From positions 1 to 31,909 of IMG/VR virus record IMGVR_UViG_3300045974_000145: a stretch of 31,909 bases of DNA, one strand, 5' to 3'. Numbering within the stretch: the first letter of the stretch is position 1; each line of letters starts with the position of its first letter. The position numbers were made by a program, and so were the translations under genes. Under the pieces are notes generated by a model. That model saw nothing but the letters and a program-made list of their open reading frames with translations. It did no database searches and was not told the origin of the DNA. The stretch is from a virus. Shown one piece after another: positions 9,330 to 16,711 of the stretch.

Positions 9330-10328
9330 TTAGCTGAGGGTTGCTTCAGTGCTGAGGATTGCGTCCACTCGGCGAACCGGGACTTCCGAGAAGGAAACCA
9401 CGTGTTTGCCGGCAACCATATCCATAGTAAGAGTTGAAGCCGCGGTCTTGTTTGCAATCTGGCGTCGCAGATAGGACCGAATGGTTCTATTGCAATAGAA
9501 AGCAAACTTAGCTCCGCTTAAGCTTGGCACGAGTTCAAGGGCTTGACCCATGAGGTCGATAAGATCGGCGCCGCTTGAGGCGTCTTTCTTAAGGGCCGCA
9601 ACGTCAACGTTGGCAATACGTACAACATATCTCCAATCGCGAACGCTCAAACCGATGTCCCATTTATAATGCGAGCGATAGCCCTGGAAGCGGCCGCCGG
9701 CTGCATCTAAAAGAGTTTGTTCGCCGAGGTCCTGATGCTGAAAGCCAGCCTTTGAACCCTTGGGCACAATTCCGTGAGCCGTGGTATCGCCCCAACCAAC
9801 CAACCAAATGGAGGTGTTGGTCGATCCGCTGCCGCCGCCCTTAATAACGTTAGAGCTAGAGAGCAAAGGATCAGTGCCGGAAACGGTGAAACGAGGAGCA
9901 AGACCCATGAAACGCTCTGGGTTTACAGCCGTGTCACCATAGATCAAGCTCTGAGCCATAGACTCATTCATTCCAGCCAAGAAAGCCTTGTCTTCAGACA
10001 TGCGGAACTCAGCGGTGTTCCCGTTGAGGTCGGCAAGGCTCTTATCCACTTCGGCGTATGCTTCGAGCATCCCGCAAGTGTCAGTGATCTGAGCGGTCAC
10101 GCTCTTTGTGGGCACAACGCCGTAGTTCAGCTTTCTCCATGTTGCGGAGGGTAAGCCAGTACGCACCGTTGTCTTATGTCCAGTGGGAAGGTTTCCTTCC
10201 ACAAACAACATGTCATCCAAGATTTCGTTTTGCTGAGAAAGTACTTCTACGATTTTGTCTACTTTGCCATTCGCATCAACGCGTTTCGCAAAGTCTTGCA
10301 GTGTAACTGCGGTTCCAATTGCTCCCAT
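9330..10328 (-). CDS. Major capsid protein (epsilon15 gp7-like)
   Basis: 332 residues, close to epsilon15 gp7 (about 335). The N-terminal third has the family pattern: 'VDKIVEVLSQQNEILDDM' (about 23-40), then 'VRTGLPSATWRKLNYGV' (about 55-71) and 'QITDTCGMLEAYAEVDKSL' (about 80-98). HK97-fold coat proteins of this gp7/Bbp17 group have no cleaved delta domain and use a separate scaffold, which agrees with the scaffold-like gene just upstream. An AAGGAG sequence 8 bases before the ATG is a strong ribosome site, as expected for an abundant protein. Confidence 0.88.
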   Translation of the reverse strand: MGAIGTAVTLQDFAKRVDANGKVDKIVEVLSQQNEILDDMLFVEGNLPTGHKTTVRTGLPSATWRKLNYGVVPTKSVTAQITDTCGMLEAYAEVDKSLADLNGNTAEFRMSEDKAFLAGMNESMAQSLIYGDTAVNPERFMGLAPRFTVSGTDPLLSSSNVIKGGGSGSTNTSIWLVGWGDTTAHGIVPKGSKAGFQHQDLGEQTLLDAAGGRFQGYRSHYKWDIGLSVRDWRYVVRIANVDVAALKKDASSGADLIDLMGQALELVPSLSGAKFAFYCNRTIRSYLRRQIANKTAASTLTMDMVAGKHVVSFSEVPVRRVDAILSTEATLS

Positions 10329-10344
10329 TTTAGTATCTCCTTAA

Positions 10345-11034
10345 TTAGTTATGGTTTGGGTATAAGGTCTTGGCCAAGCTCTCTCGAGTGCCAGGATGCC
10401 CTTTACCGTCGAACGTTTTGTTATCCTGTTCAAATTGCTTCCCAACCTCGACCAAAAATTGAGCCATCATTGGATGATCCCCAAGCTTGGAGTCATTCAA
10501 AAATTCTCTGAATTCTGGTTTTGCAAACTTATTAAGTAATACTCCGGCAGGTCGCAGAGCCTCTTCATAGTTAGTCGCACCGAACTGTTTTAAGGTTTCG
10601 GTTTTCCAACCTTCAACTACTTTAGAGAACTCAGCTTGACTTGCTTTTGCGGCGTCATTCACATACTGGGTTTGCAGGTCCACTAACTTCTGAGCCTTCT
10701 CTTGGGAAAGGTTGAGCTCCTTGGCGATTTGAGTAAATTTCTCATTCACCACGGGGTCAATGACCATACCCTCGGGAAGTTTGAAGTCAGCATATTTTTC
10801 AGGTGCCGCGTCTACTGCTTGTGCGGCATCCGTGGGTTTGATGCTTGCGGCATCCTTAACCCCATCGGCTTTCACTTCAGGGGTTGAGGACACTGCCTGA
10901 TCTTTCCCATCACTGGGAGAGACCACTTTTTCAGATGTCTGCAACGGGGGTTGTAGACCTCCTAGAAGACTGTTTGATTCTGGTGCGGGTGCCTGGGCTG
11001 GCACGCCTGCGGAAGGTTTAATTTCTGCAATCAT
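10345..11034 (-). CDS. Scaffolding-like protein
   Basis: 229 residues. The first ~75 residues are disordered and Pro/Ala/Ser-rich; the next part 'YADFKLPEGMVIDP' and 'QIAKELNLSQEKAQKLVDL' is a pattern I know from podophage scaffold-type proteins placed before the coat gene. The rest is helical and charged, and the C-terminal 'AKTLYPNHN' is preceded by a basic/polar tail. No protease motif (Ser/His/Asp triad) is visible, so I prefer scaffold to protease. It overlaps the upstream Bbp19-like gene by 4 bases (ATGA). Confidence 0.72.
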   Translation of the reverse strand: MIAEIKPSAGVPAQAPAPESNSLLGGLQPPLQTSEKVVSPSDGKDQAVSSTPEVKADGVKDAASIKPTDAAQAVDAAPEKYADFKLPEGMVIDPVVNEKFTQIAKELNLSQEKAQKLVDLQTQYVNDAAKASQAEFSKVVEGWKTETLKQFGATNYEEALRPAGVLLNKFAKPEFREFLNDSKLGDHPMMAQFLVEVGKQFEQDNKTFDGKGHPGTRESLAKTLYPNHN

Positions 11035-11360
11035 TGGATGACCTCTTTGTTAAATAATTGGCCATCCTTGGCGTATTGATTCTCTTTTGCTAATTCATAG
11101 GTGAAAAAAGGTTTCGCCTCTTCAATCTGAGCCTTGATATAAAGAGACGAAAGCCGCATACCCTCGGCAACGCCGCGGGAATAATCATCAAGTCCGTTAT
11201 TGGCGTGGTCCGGTTTACCGTGAGCCATTAGCTTCCACACGAAGCGTCGACCCTCAGCAAAGGATAGGACCTTGCGAATGTCGTTAAGCTCTTTCTCACG
11301 CTTCACGCGTTGCTTTTCTTTAAGCGCGTCTGCGTCTTCTGAGGAGTAGACATCACTCAT
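11031..11360 (-). CDS. Bbp19-like phage protein
   Basis: 109 residues. The core 'IRKVLSFAEGRRFVWKLMA' (about 28-46) followed by a Gly-Arg turn and 'GVAEGMRLSSLYIKAQI' (about 63-79) fits the small Bbp19-like domain found between portal and scaffold genes in BPP-1/epsilon15-like phages. The precise role is not known to me; capsid assembly is inferred from position. It is coupled on both sides by 4-base ATGA overlaps with the portal and scaffold genes. Confidence 0.68.
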   Translation of the reverse strand: MSDVYSSEDADALKEKQRVKREKELNDIRKVLSFAEGRRFVWKLMAHGKPDHANNGLDDYSRGVAEGMRLSSLYIKAQIEEAKPFFTYELAKENQYAKDGQLFNKEVIQ

Positions 11361-13030
11361 TCAGTGACTCCGGTGGGTCCGCCAGTGATTCCATTAAGTA
11401 CTGCGTCCAGGGCTGAGTTGTTTCCAATCTGAGTCTCACTCATGACCTTAGCGCCCTGAACCATTTGGCCCATGTTTTGGGCCATGGCCTGCGCCTCGGC
11501 TGCCTTTTGTCTCTGCGCTGCAATCTCTTCAACTGCGGCTTTAGATCTAATGATTCTTGGGGGGACGCCTAGCATCTCACCGTATTCAATGGCTGCCTCG
11601 ACTGCATCAAGGGTGTCCCGTGCTTCGGGATATACTGCCGAGAGGTTTCCAACAAATGCGACGTGTTGTTCAATTGCAGTGGTGCCCACCATTTTCTGCG
11701 CTTGAGCGAGCATTGAAATGTAATCAACCTTGATATCCATTCCCGAGAGCTCTTTAGGAGGGGGAGGAATAAGGCCTGCTTGCAGCATGATGTTGAACGT
11801 TCTGTCAATGATTGGGTCTAATAGTTCACTCTCCAAGCGCTCGAGCACTGGGCCAAGCATGAGGAGTTTCTCTTCATGACGCTCGACCACTTCACGCGCA
11901 GTCATTTGTCTGCGGTCTGATTGAGCGAGCATCAGAAAGAGATCGGAGTAGAATGTTTTATGAATCGCGTCCTGAGTGGAACGGATTGACATCTCAAGGG
12001 CGTTTAAGTCTGGATTGATTTGATAGGCAGGCCTCACGCCAGCGTTTGGAGTTGTTGCGCTCGAGTAGGTGATACCGCCTGGAAGGGTATTGACTTCTCC
12101 CTCGACTGAACCGTCTTTCTGCATGGGAGGATCGACAAGCTTATCAAGTGCGATGAGCTTATCTTTCTGCATCTTTTGAAGCATCTTAGAATCGCCAATG
12201 CCATCCCAACCCGGACCCTTGCCATAGGTGTCGGCTGAAGTTGTAACGTCCCAACGTGGTGCTAGAACTGGGAAGTCTTCAAACCCACCCTCACGAAGGC
12301 ATTCCTCGGCGTTTGAGCCATCCTCCCAGTAGAGGGATTTAAAAGGCATGTTGAGGCGATCTTTTTTATTAGCGTCACGCTTTTCATTGGGAACAATGAG
12401 GTGATTGATCTTAAACCATTTGTCTCGCTCACCGTTTTCATACATGACCCGAGCGCCCGATGAAACCCGGTCAATGCCGAAGTCCTTAACCATTTGGCCC
12501 ACAGTCATGTAGTACTGGCGACCGAATGTGTTGACTCTACAATCTGGGCCTGAACCTAAGAAGTACTCTCCAATGGTGAATGCGCGACCGCGGAGAACGT
12601 CATAGAAGTCATCTAAGATAATTGAAGCGGACGTCCCGAACACTCCGATCTCTTCATACATGGAGTGTAGAACGCCATAGATATTTGATTTGGAGTAGAC
12701 CGAGAGCATTCTTTGTTGAGCAATATCGAGCCAGAGTTTAACCGGATCAAACGTCATCAGATCAGAATCCGCAAGGCCTAGCTTAAACCAAGGGCGAGAG
12801 GGTGAGGTGAGGCCTGAGGTCATCCCTGCGGCTAGAATCCTTGCGGCACGACCTGGCGTATTGTCGAGCACAATTTTAGTGTCGATTGCTCTGCCCTGGT
12901 TTGGGATATCCCCATCAAAGAATCCTCGAGTGGGACGGATATACTTCGAGAGATCTTTCCAAGCGGGAGTCCAGCTATTGGACTCTGCTTTGATGGATTT
13001 AAATCTTTGTTCAAAAGGCTTGCGATCCAT
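11357..13030 (-). CDS. Portal protein (T7-like head-tail connector family)
   Basis: 557 residues, the usual length of podophage portals (epsilon15 gp4 about 556). 'GMTSGLTSPSRPWF' at residues 69-82 is the signature of this family, followed by 'VKLWLDIAQQRMLSVYSKSN' and, near the C-terminus, 'MTAREVVERHEEKL' and 'LEPIIDRTF'-like helices ('LLDPIIDRTFNIML'). Twelve copies form the ring through which DNA is packaged and released. The gene starts one base before the stop of the upstream Gly/Ala-rich gene region and overlaps the Bbp19-like gene. Confidence 0.92.
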   Translation of the reverse strand: MDRKPFEQRFKSIKAESNSWTPAWKDLSKYIRPTRGFFDGDIPNQGRAIDTKIVLDNTPGRAARILAAGMTSGLTSPSRPWFKLGLADSDLMTFDPVKLWLDIAQQRMLSVYSKSNIYGVLHSMYEEIGVFGTSASIILDDFYDVLRGRAFTIGEYFLGSGPDCRVNTFGRQYYMTVGQMVKDFGIDRVSSGARVMYENGERDKWFKINHLIVPNEKRDANKKDRLNMPFKSLYWEDGSNAEECLREGGFEDFPVLAPRWDVTTSADTYGKGPGWDGIGDSKMLQKMQKDKLIALDKLVDPPMQKDGSVEGEVNTLPGGITYSSATTPNAGVRPAYQINPDLNALEMSIRSTQDAIHKTFYSDLFLMLAQSDRRQMTAREVVERHEEKLLMLGPVLERLESELLDPIIDRTFNIMLQAGLIPPPPKELSGMDIKVDYISMLAQAQKMVGTTAIEQHVAFVGNLSAVYPEARDTLDAVEAAIEYGEMLGVPPRIIRSKAAVEEIAAQRQKAAEAQAMAQNMGQMVQGAKVMSETQIGNNSALDAVLNGITGGPTGVTE

Positions 13031-13471
13031 TTACACGCCCAACTTTGTTTTAGCGCCTGATGCGCCGGCGGTCATGGTGGGAGCGGCTTGAGTGAGAGCG
13101 GAATCAGTCACGCCTTGGGAGGATGTTTTGATTGTGGACATCACGCCTTGGCGTAGGGCTGCAAGTTTTCGTCTTCGCATTGCTGAGGTCTCAGTGGCGC
13201 CCGTGAAAGTCGGAGAAGGTCCATAACCAGGAGCGGCTGATGCGGCAGTATTCTGAGGGGCCTTTGGGTCATCTCCTACGGCATCGCCAACCAGTCCTCC
13301 GATGGCACCCCCGGCCGCTTTCGCAGCTTTTCCAGGTAATCGGACGGCATCTCCAATCGGATCGAGTCCCACCCAATCAAATGGTTTTGCAACTAAGTCA
13401 AATGGTGCGGCTAGTGCTCCGCTAACAGTGCCTGCGACTTCACCTATTGCATTGCCAACCGTTTGCCCCAT
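13031..13471 (-). CDS. Gly/Ala-rich protein between terminase and portal
   Basis: 146 residues. The first ~70 are Gly/Ala-rich with short hydrophobic stretches ('AIGEVAGTVSGALAAPFDL'); the second half carries 'RRRKLAALRQGVMSTIKTSS' followed by 'QGVTD', a motif shared by small proteins next to the portal or terminase in many podophages. In T7-like phages, small proteins at such positions act in head-tail or adsorption functions, but I cannot assign one here. The ORF abuts the portal gene with no gap. Confidence 0.62.
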   Translation of the reverse strand: MGQTVGNAIGEVAGTVSGALAAPFDLVAKPFDWVGLDPIGDAVRLPGKAAKAAGGAIGGLVGDAVGDDPKAPQNTAASAAPGYGPSPTFTGATETSAMRRRKLAALRQGVMSTIKTSSQGVTDSALTQAAPTMTAGASGAKTKLGV

Positions 13472-13518
13472 AAATGATCCCCTCGCTTTATAAGTAAAAC
13501 CTAACAGTGTTAATACTT

Positions 13519-14964
13519 CTATGCAAGTGGATCGTAATCTTTACGGGAAAACTGAAGAGGTTTATTGGAACCCTTCTTTTGAACAGGGAACGCGAAAGTC
13601 AGGCACAGAGCGTCTGCGCGGTTAGGGGAGCTCATCCCACGCTTGCGCATGTCCTCCTTTGCCTCGAGTTGTATCTTACCGTTAAGCTTAACAATGTACT
13701 CAGGTCCCGTTAACTCCTCAGCCAGGATTGGGTCATCGGGAATCATCCCACCCTCAGCCATCCATTTCTTCATTTGGCCCCACATCTGGGCGCGCTTATT
13801 GAGGTATCCCGGATCATTACTCTCTGCAGCAAAAGGAACTATCTGCCAGTGCCGTCCCATTTGCCGGCCGGCAGAGACCACGCCGGTTCCATAGCCCATA
13901 TCAACAAACACGGCGTCCGCTTTGTATTCGTCCTCATATTGAGCCACGTAGCCCGCGAGCGTGAAATCATCCTGAATCTTTCGGTAGGTCGCAAGCTGCT
14001 TCGAGACTAGTCCCTGCCTCATATAGATTACGCACTCATCATCCCCATAGATTGCAGGGTCAACCCCAATCACAACGGGAGCGAACGCATAGGCACTCTC
14101 ATGGAGGACCTTCTTTCTCGCGTCATTCACAATGCTCGAGGGAATGAACTGTCTGTCTGAAGTATTTGGGAACTCTCCCTTAACCCTAACCCTGACAAAG
14201 TCAGAGTCATCCCCGTAGTCAGTAATCCATTTTTGAAGCTGATCTTTATTAGTCATCCGGGCAGTACGGGAATCAACCTGCCTAGTTAGCCATCGGTGCT
14301 TCAACCTTCCAAAGCATTCTCTGAATCGCCCGGTGTTACGAGTGGGGTTGCCAAACGCTAGCCATAGGATCTCGGTATCCTTATCGGTGAGAGCTCCCTC
14401 AGATACTTCCCAAATCTTATCTGCAATGGCTGAGGCCTCATCGAATACGAGAAGAATGCGCTTGCCCTGGTTATGCAATCCTGCAAACGCTTCAGTGTTT
14501 GAGTCACTCCATGGGATTGCATCGATGCGCCAGGTCTTCTCATGCGCTGGCTCTGCCGAGTATATGGCTGTAGCCGTAAGCTTGAACATGTGCTTCCCAA
14601 TGAAGCGCTGAAACCAACGCGATACCTCGGGCCAAGTCTTAGTGCGAAGCTGGGTCTCGGTGTTAGCGGTGACTACACCCTTAGTGTCTGCCTGAGTTGA
14701 GATGGCCCATAGAATGATCCATGAGACCATTGCACTTTTACCAACCCCGTGACCCGAGGCAATTGCCGCCTGGATAACTTCATTCGCAGTCATGAGCCCA
14801 TCTCTTAATTGTTTTAAGAGATCCGCCTGCCAGTCATCCGGGCCCGGGAATCCTTTAAGTTCGCCCTCTCCCCATGGAAATGAGAATAGAACAAACTCAT
14901 AAGGGTCTTTTGATAGGGAGTCTAATTGCTCTATAAGGTCTTGCTCGAGCTCATCCTTTTGCAT
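13519..14964 (-). CDS. terL: Terminase large subunit
   Basis: 481 residues from the ATG at 14964; an in-frame TTG at 15021 and ATG at 14988 would lengthen it but lie deeper in the small-subunit gene. Walker A GHGVGKS at 71-77, Walker B LLVFDE at 171-176, a coupling segment 'AFGNPTRNTGRF' at 203-214, and nuclease acidic residues D302 (GVDPAIYGDD), D355 (FVDMG) and D451 (PNRADAL). It packages DNA into the prohead using ATP and cuts it. It overlaps the small subunit by 14 bases. Its closest relatives are likely the headful-type or epsilon15-like terminases, but the packaging mode cannot be decided from the sequence alone. Confidence 0.93.
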   Translation of the reverse strand: MQKDELEQDLIEQLDSLSKDPYEFVLFSFPWGEGELKGFPGPDDWQADLLKQLRDGLMTANEVIQAAIASGHGVGKSAMVSWIILWAISTQADTKGVVTANTETQLRTKTWPEVSRWFQRFIGKHMFKLTATAIYSAEPAHEKTWRIDAIPWSDSNTEAFAGLHNQGKRILLVFDEASAIADKIWEVSEGALTDKDTEILWLAFGNPTRNTGRFRECFGRLKHRWLTRQVDSRTARMTNKDQLQKWITDYGDDSDFVRVRVKGEFPNTSDRQFIPSSIVNDARKKVLHESAYAFAPVVIGVDPAIYGDDECVIYMRQGLVSKQLATYRKIQDDFTLAGYVAQYEDEYKADAVFVDMGYGTGVVSAGRQMGRHWQIVPFAAESNDPGYLNKRAQMWGQMKKWMAEGGMIPDDPILAEELTGPEYIVKLNGKIQLEAKEDMRKRGMSSPNRADALCLTFAFPVQKKGSNKPLQFSRKDYDPLA

Positions 14965-15436
14965 TGGCACGACGGGCCTTAGCGGCATTGAGCCGATCAG
15001 CAAAGGATTGATCGAAGCCAACTTCGACTCTATCGGTGAAGAGTTTAAGATACCGCCCTAGTAATTCGTGCGATTTATTGGCGCCCGCGGCATCAAACTC
15101 CCAGACTCCCAGTCCGGTATCTGGGTCGGTCTTCTGAACCATGCTCTTTGATTCGTGATCAAATTCCATTACCGGGTTTCGCTGCATACATCTTTCAGCG
15201 ATTTCCTTGAGGCCCCTAATAACGTATTCAGCGGTCACCATAGACCGCTCCTCAAGTTTCTCAACTTTCTTATCAACGGCGGCCCGCACCATAACTTTTG
15301 ATAACAGTCTGGAGGCCTGCTCCTGCGCTGTATCTGCAGAGTATCCGGCACGAATTGCTGCCTGAGTTCCATTTCGGTCTTTGAGGTATTCGGCTATGAA
15401 AAGCTTTTGTTGATCAGTGAGTTTGCGTTCAGCCAT
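14951..15436 (-). CDS. terS: Terminase small subunit
   Basis: 161 residues from the ATG at 15436. 'LTDQQKLFIAEYLKDRNGTQ' followed by 'AAIRAGYSADTAQEQASRLL' is the N-terminal HTH of the Terminase_2 family, and a helical C-terminal part ends in 'AKARRANAKG'. It recognises phage DNA for packaging. Longer reading to 15496 is possible but gives a non-family N-terminus; the Met at 15436 fits the alignment of the HTH. The only Shine-Dalgarno candidate, AAGG, lies 9 bases upstream inside one arm of an inverted repeat. Confidence 0.88.
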   Translation of the reverse strand: MAERKLTDQQKLFIAEYLKDRNGTQAAIRAGYSADTAQEQASRLLSKVMVRAAVDKKVEKLEERSMVTAEYVIRGLKEIAERCMQRNPVMEFDHESKSMVQKTDPDTGLGVWEFDAAGANKSHELLGRYLKLFTDRVEVGFDQSFADRLNAAKARRANAKG

Positions 15437-15438
15437 AT

Positions 15439-15477
15439 CTGTTAACCTTATCGCACATTCTGAGATAATGTTAACAG
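15439..15477 (-). promoter_or_regulatory. 14-bp-armed inverted repeat at terS start (operator or RNA hairpin)
   Basis: Arms at 15439-15452 and 15464-15477 pair in 13 of 14 positions around an 11-base loop. On the late mRNA the arm nearest the gene contains the AAGG that is the only Shine-Dalgarno candidate for terS, so folding would hide it. The arms begin with CTGTTAAC, and GTTAACA also occurs four times in the attP arms. As DNA the site overlaps the -10 of the candidate late promoter, so an operator is the alternative reading. Confidence 0.65.
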
Positions 15478-15496
15478 TTAGGATTTGTAAAGGCAA
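15468..15496 (-). promoter_or_regulatory. Candidate late promoter
   Basis: On the minus strand TTGCCT (15491-15496), a 17-base spacer and TAACAT (15468-15473) resemble a sigma70 promoter with 4 of 6 matches in each box. The expected start would fall within the inverted repeat before terS. Both boxes are imperfect, which would suit a late promoter that needs an activator. Confidence 0.4.
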
Positions 15497-15518
15497 ATGA
15501 TTTAGCGCATGGCGTCTA

Positions 15519-15554
15519 TTTTATGCATAAGCATACGACCCATATTGCATAAAA
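15519..15554. repeat. 9-bp perfect inverted repeat between terS and exported-protein gene
   Basis: TTTTATGCA at 15519-15527 and TGCATAAAA at 15546-15554 are perfect inverted arms around 18 bases. A second small dyad, TATGC-ATAA-GCATA, overlaps the left arm. It lies downstream of the exported-protein gene (which ends at 15569) and upstream of the late operon, so it could be a regulator site for the late genes or part of a weak terminator for the upstream gene. Confidence 0.5.
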
Positions 15555-15568
15555 GGTTTTAAGTTAGG

Positions 15569-15826
15569 CTATCTTGTTCTGTTTCCATAGGGATTGCCGT
15601 AGCTATTATTGGACCCACCTTGCTCGGTCCCGCTGCGGCCGGTGTATGGATTCGTGTTTCCCTGGGTGCTGTAGTTATTGTCTCGGGTTGAATCAGGGGC
15701 GCTCCTATGATGGGGCTCAACGTAGGTCCCGTTTGAACGGGTATACCCCCTGACATAGACGTCCTCCGCAAAGGCATTCATTGAAGACACGAGGACCGCG
15801 AATAAAACGATATAGACAGCTTTCAT
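15569..15826 (-). CDS. Small exported protein, probable lysogenic-conversion (moron) gene
   Basis: 85 residues with an evident signal peptide ('MKAVYIVLFAVLVSSMNAFA', cleavage after AFA at residue 20), so the mature protein is about 65 residues. The mature part carries 'VRGYTRSNGTYVEPHHRS' and 'NPYTGRSGT', a motif I know from small periplasmic or surface proteins in many bacteria and phages. It is Asn/Gly/Ser/Tyr-rich with no Cys. It sits next to another exported gene in the lysogeny region, separate from the structural operon. Role unknown; altering the host envelope is an inference. GGAG precedes the ATG. Confidence 0.75.
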   Translation of the reverse strand: MKAVYIVLFAVLVSSMNAFAEDVYVRGYTRSNGTYVEPHHRSAPDSTRDNNYSTQGNTNPYTGRSGTEQGGSNNSYGNPYGNRTR

Positions 15827-15841
15827 ATTTCTCCTATTAGT

Positions 15842-16252
15842 TCATTGTTTCGTCATTAAGACATAAGATCCAGAGCAATCCTTGCTAACCTCGAGGTCAG
15901 ATCCGACTGACCTAAAACACCAGAAAGAAACCGAATGAGAGGATTGATCCGTTGCCCTTATGCGCCCGTCAGGATGGGACTCGGTTGAATAGTTTAGTGT
16001 ATAGACGATTGAGATGTAGGTGTCCCACCCGTTAAAAGTCGTATTCTGATAGGAGTAAACAGTCTCGAGGTCTGACTTGATCTCGATCTTTTCCCACTGA
16101 ACACCGACCGATGTCCCGTAATAGACCGCATAGGTATTTCCAATTAAGGCGGTTAGGGGTGAGACTGCGGCCGTTGACGCTGTTATGGGGTCCGGTGCTT
16201 TCCCGCATCCTAAAGAGACTAACATAAGTAAGGCAATTATTCCTGACTTCAT
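15842..16252 (-). CDS. Probable exported lipoprotein, moron-type
   Basis: 136 residues. The N-terminus 'MKSGIIALLMLVSLGCGKAP' has a positively charged start, a hydrophobic core and a Cys at residue 16. The box is V12-S13-L14-G15-C16, with Ser rather than Leu at -3, so lipid attachment is plausible but not certain. The rest is beta-rich with Tyr/Thr/Ser repeats and a Cys pair (residues about 113 and 126) that could form a disulphide. No family recognised. The ATG lies 6 bases after a -10 box, so the transcript is probably leaderless and no Shine-Dalgarno is present. Confidence 0.72.
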   Translation of the reverse strand: MKSGIIALLMLVSLGCGKAPDPITASTAAVSPLTALIGNTYAVYYGTSVGVQWEKIEIKSDLETVYSYQNTTFNGWDTYISIVYTLNYSTESHPDGRIRATDQSSHSVSFWCFRSVGSDLEVSKDCSGSYVLMTKQ

Positions 16253-16287
16253 AGATCAAGTATTACCCTAAGTAGAGTAATTTGCAA
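16253..16287 (-). promoter_or_regulatory. Promoter of the lipoprotein gene (twin of the Cro promoter)
   Basis: On the minus strand TTGCAA (16282-16287), 17-base spacer, AATACT (16259-16264), then 6 bases and the ATG. It shares CTTGCAAATT, TCTACTTA and ATACTTG in the same order with the promoter at 17202-17237, with one 1-base gap. Confidence 0.7.
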
Positions 16288-16328
16288 GCCCTAAATTTCC
16301 CTACTAGGGGCGTGGGGTTGAGAGGGAA

Positions 16329-16520
16329 CTAATCCTTAATGAGGTCGCGGATTCGAAGACCGAGTGCTCTAGACCATACGGCTAGGGTGGAGAGCTTTGG
16401 GTCATAGCCAGGTCTGAAATATCTGAATACGCTGTAATACTCAACCCCCAGTTTTTTTGCGAATTGGCGCTTAGAAATGCCCTTTTTTTTGAGAATAGCC
16501 GAAAGTATCAGTTTCACCAT
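16329..16520 (-). CDS. Small Cro/XRE-type HTH regulator
   Basis: 63 residues. 'LKKKGISKRQFAKKLGVEYY' plus 'SVFRYFRPGYDPKLSTLAVW' forms a Cro/C1-type HTH over about residues 10-50, leaving no room for another domain. An AGGA immediately precedes the ATG; the GTG at the second codon would give a more usual spacing. A TTGACT-17-GATAAT promoter lies about 84 bases upstream and its -35 sits in a palindrome. With the CI-like and Cro-like genes it gives this short region three HTH regulators, so it may control lysis-lysogeny timing or the moron genes beyond it. Confidence 0.75.
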   Translation of the reverse strand: MVKLILSAILKKKGISKRQFAKKLGVEYYSVFRYFRPGYDPKLSTLAVWSRALGLRIRDLIKD

Positions 16521-16558
16521 TCCTGATAGTGTACAAAACTCTATTCAAATCTGGCAGC

Positions 16559-16574
16559 CTGCAAATTTTTGCAG
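16559..16574. promoter_or_regulatory. 16-bp palindrome upstream of the small HTH gene
   Basis: CTGCAAATTTTTGCAG consists of perfect 7-base arms around two bases, a size and symmetry typical of a dimeric HTH operator. It lies in the leader between the -10 box (16604-16609) and the start codon (16520), so it could be an operator or a hairpin in the leader. Confidence 0.55.
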
Positions 16575-16603
16575 TGGGTTTCCAAATCCTTGGCAAACCA
16601 TTA

Positions 16604-16644
16604 ATTATCTCACCCTTGACGCACATAGTCAAACTGGGTAGGCT
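16604..16644. promoter_or_regulatory. Divergent promoters sharing a TTGAC palindrome
   Basis: Minus strand: TTGACT (16627-16632), 17 bases, GATAAT (16604-16609), a good sigma70 promoter for the HTH gene. Plus strand: TTGACG (16616-16621), 17 bases, TAGGCT (16639-16644), which is weak at -10. The two -35 boxes are the halves of TTGAC-N7-GTCAA (16616-16632), so one bound protein would block both. Confidence 0.58.
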
Positions 16645-16711
16645 GTAACTATCGGGGGTACGTTAGATGAAACACGAGCAATACAGGCAGAAGCTTGATC
16701 GGGAAATTAGA

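Noticed and set aside
9774-10511. Plus-strand frames opposite the coat and scaffold genes
   Set aside because: They are antisense shadows of well-supported genes and show no known motif.
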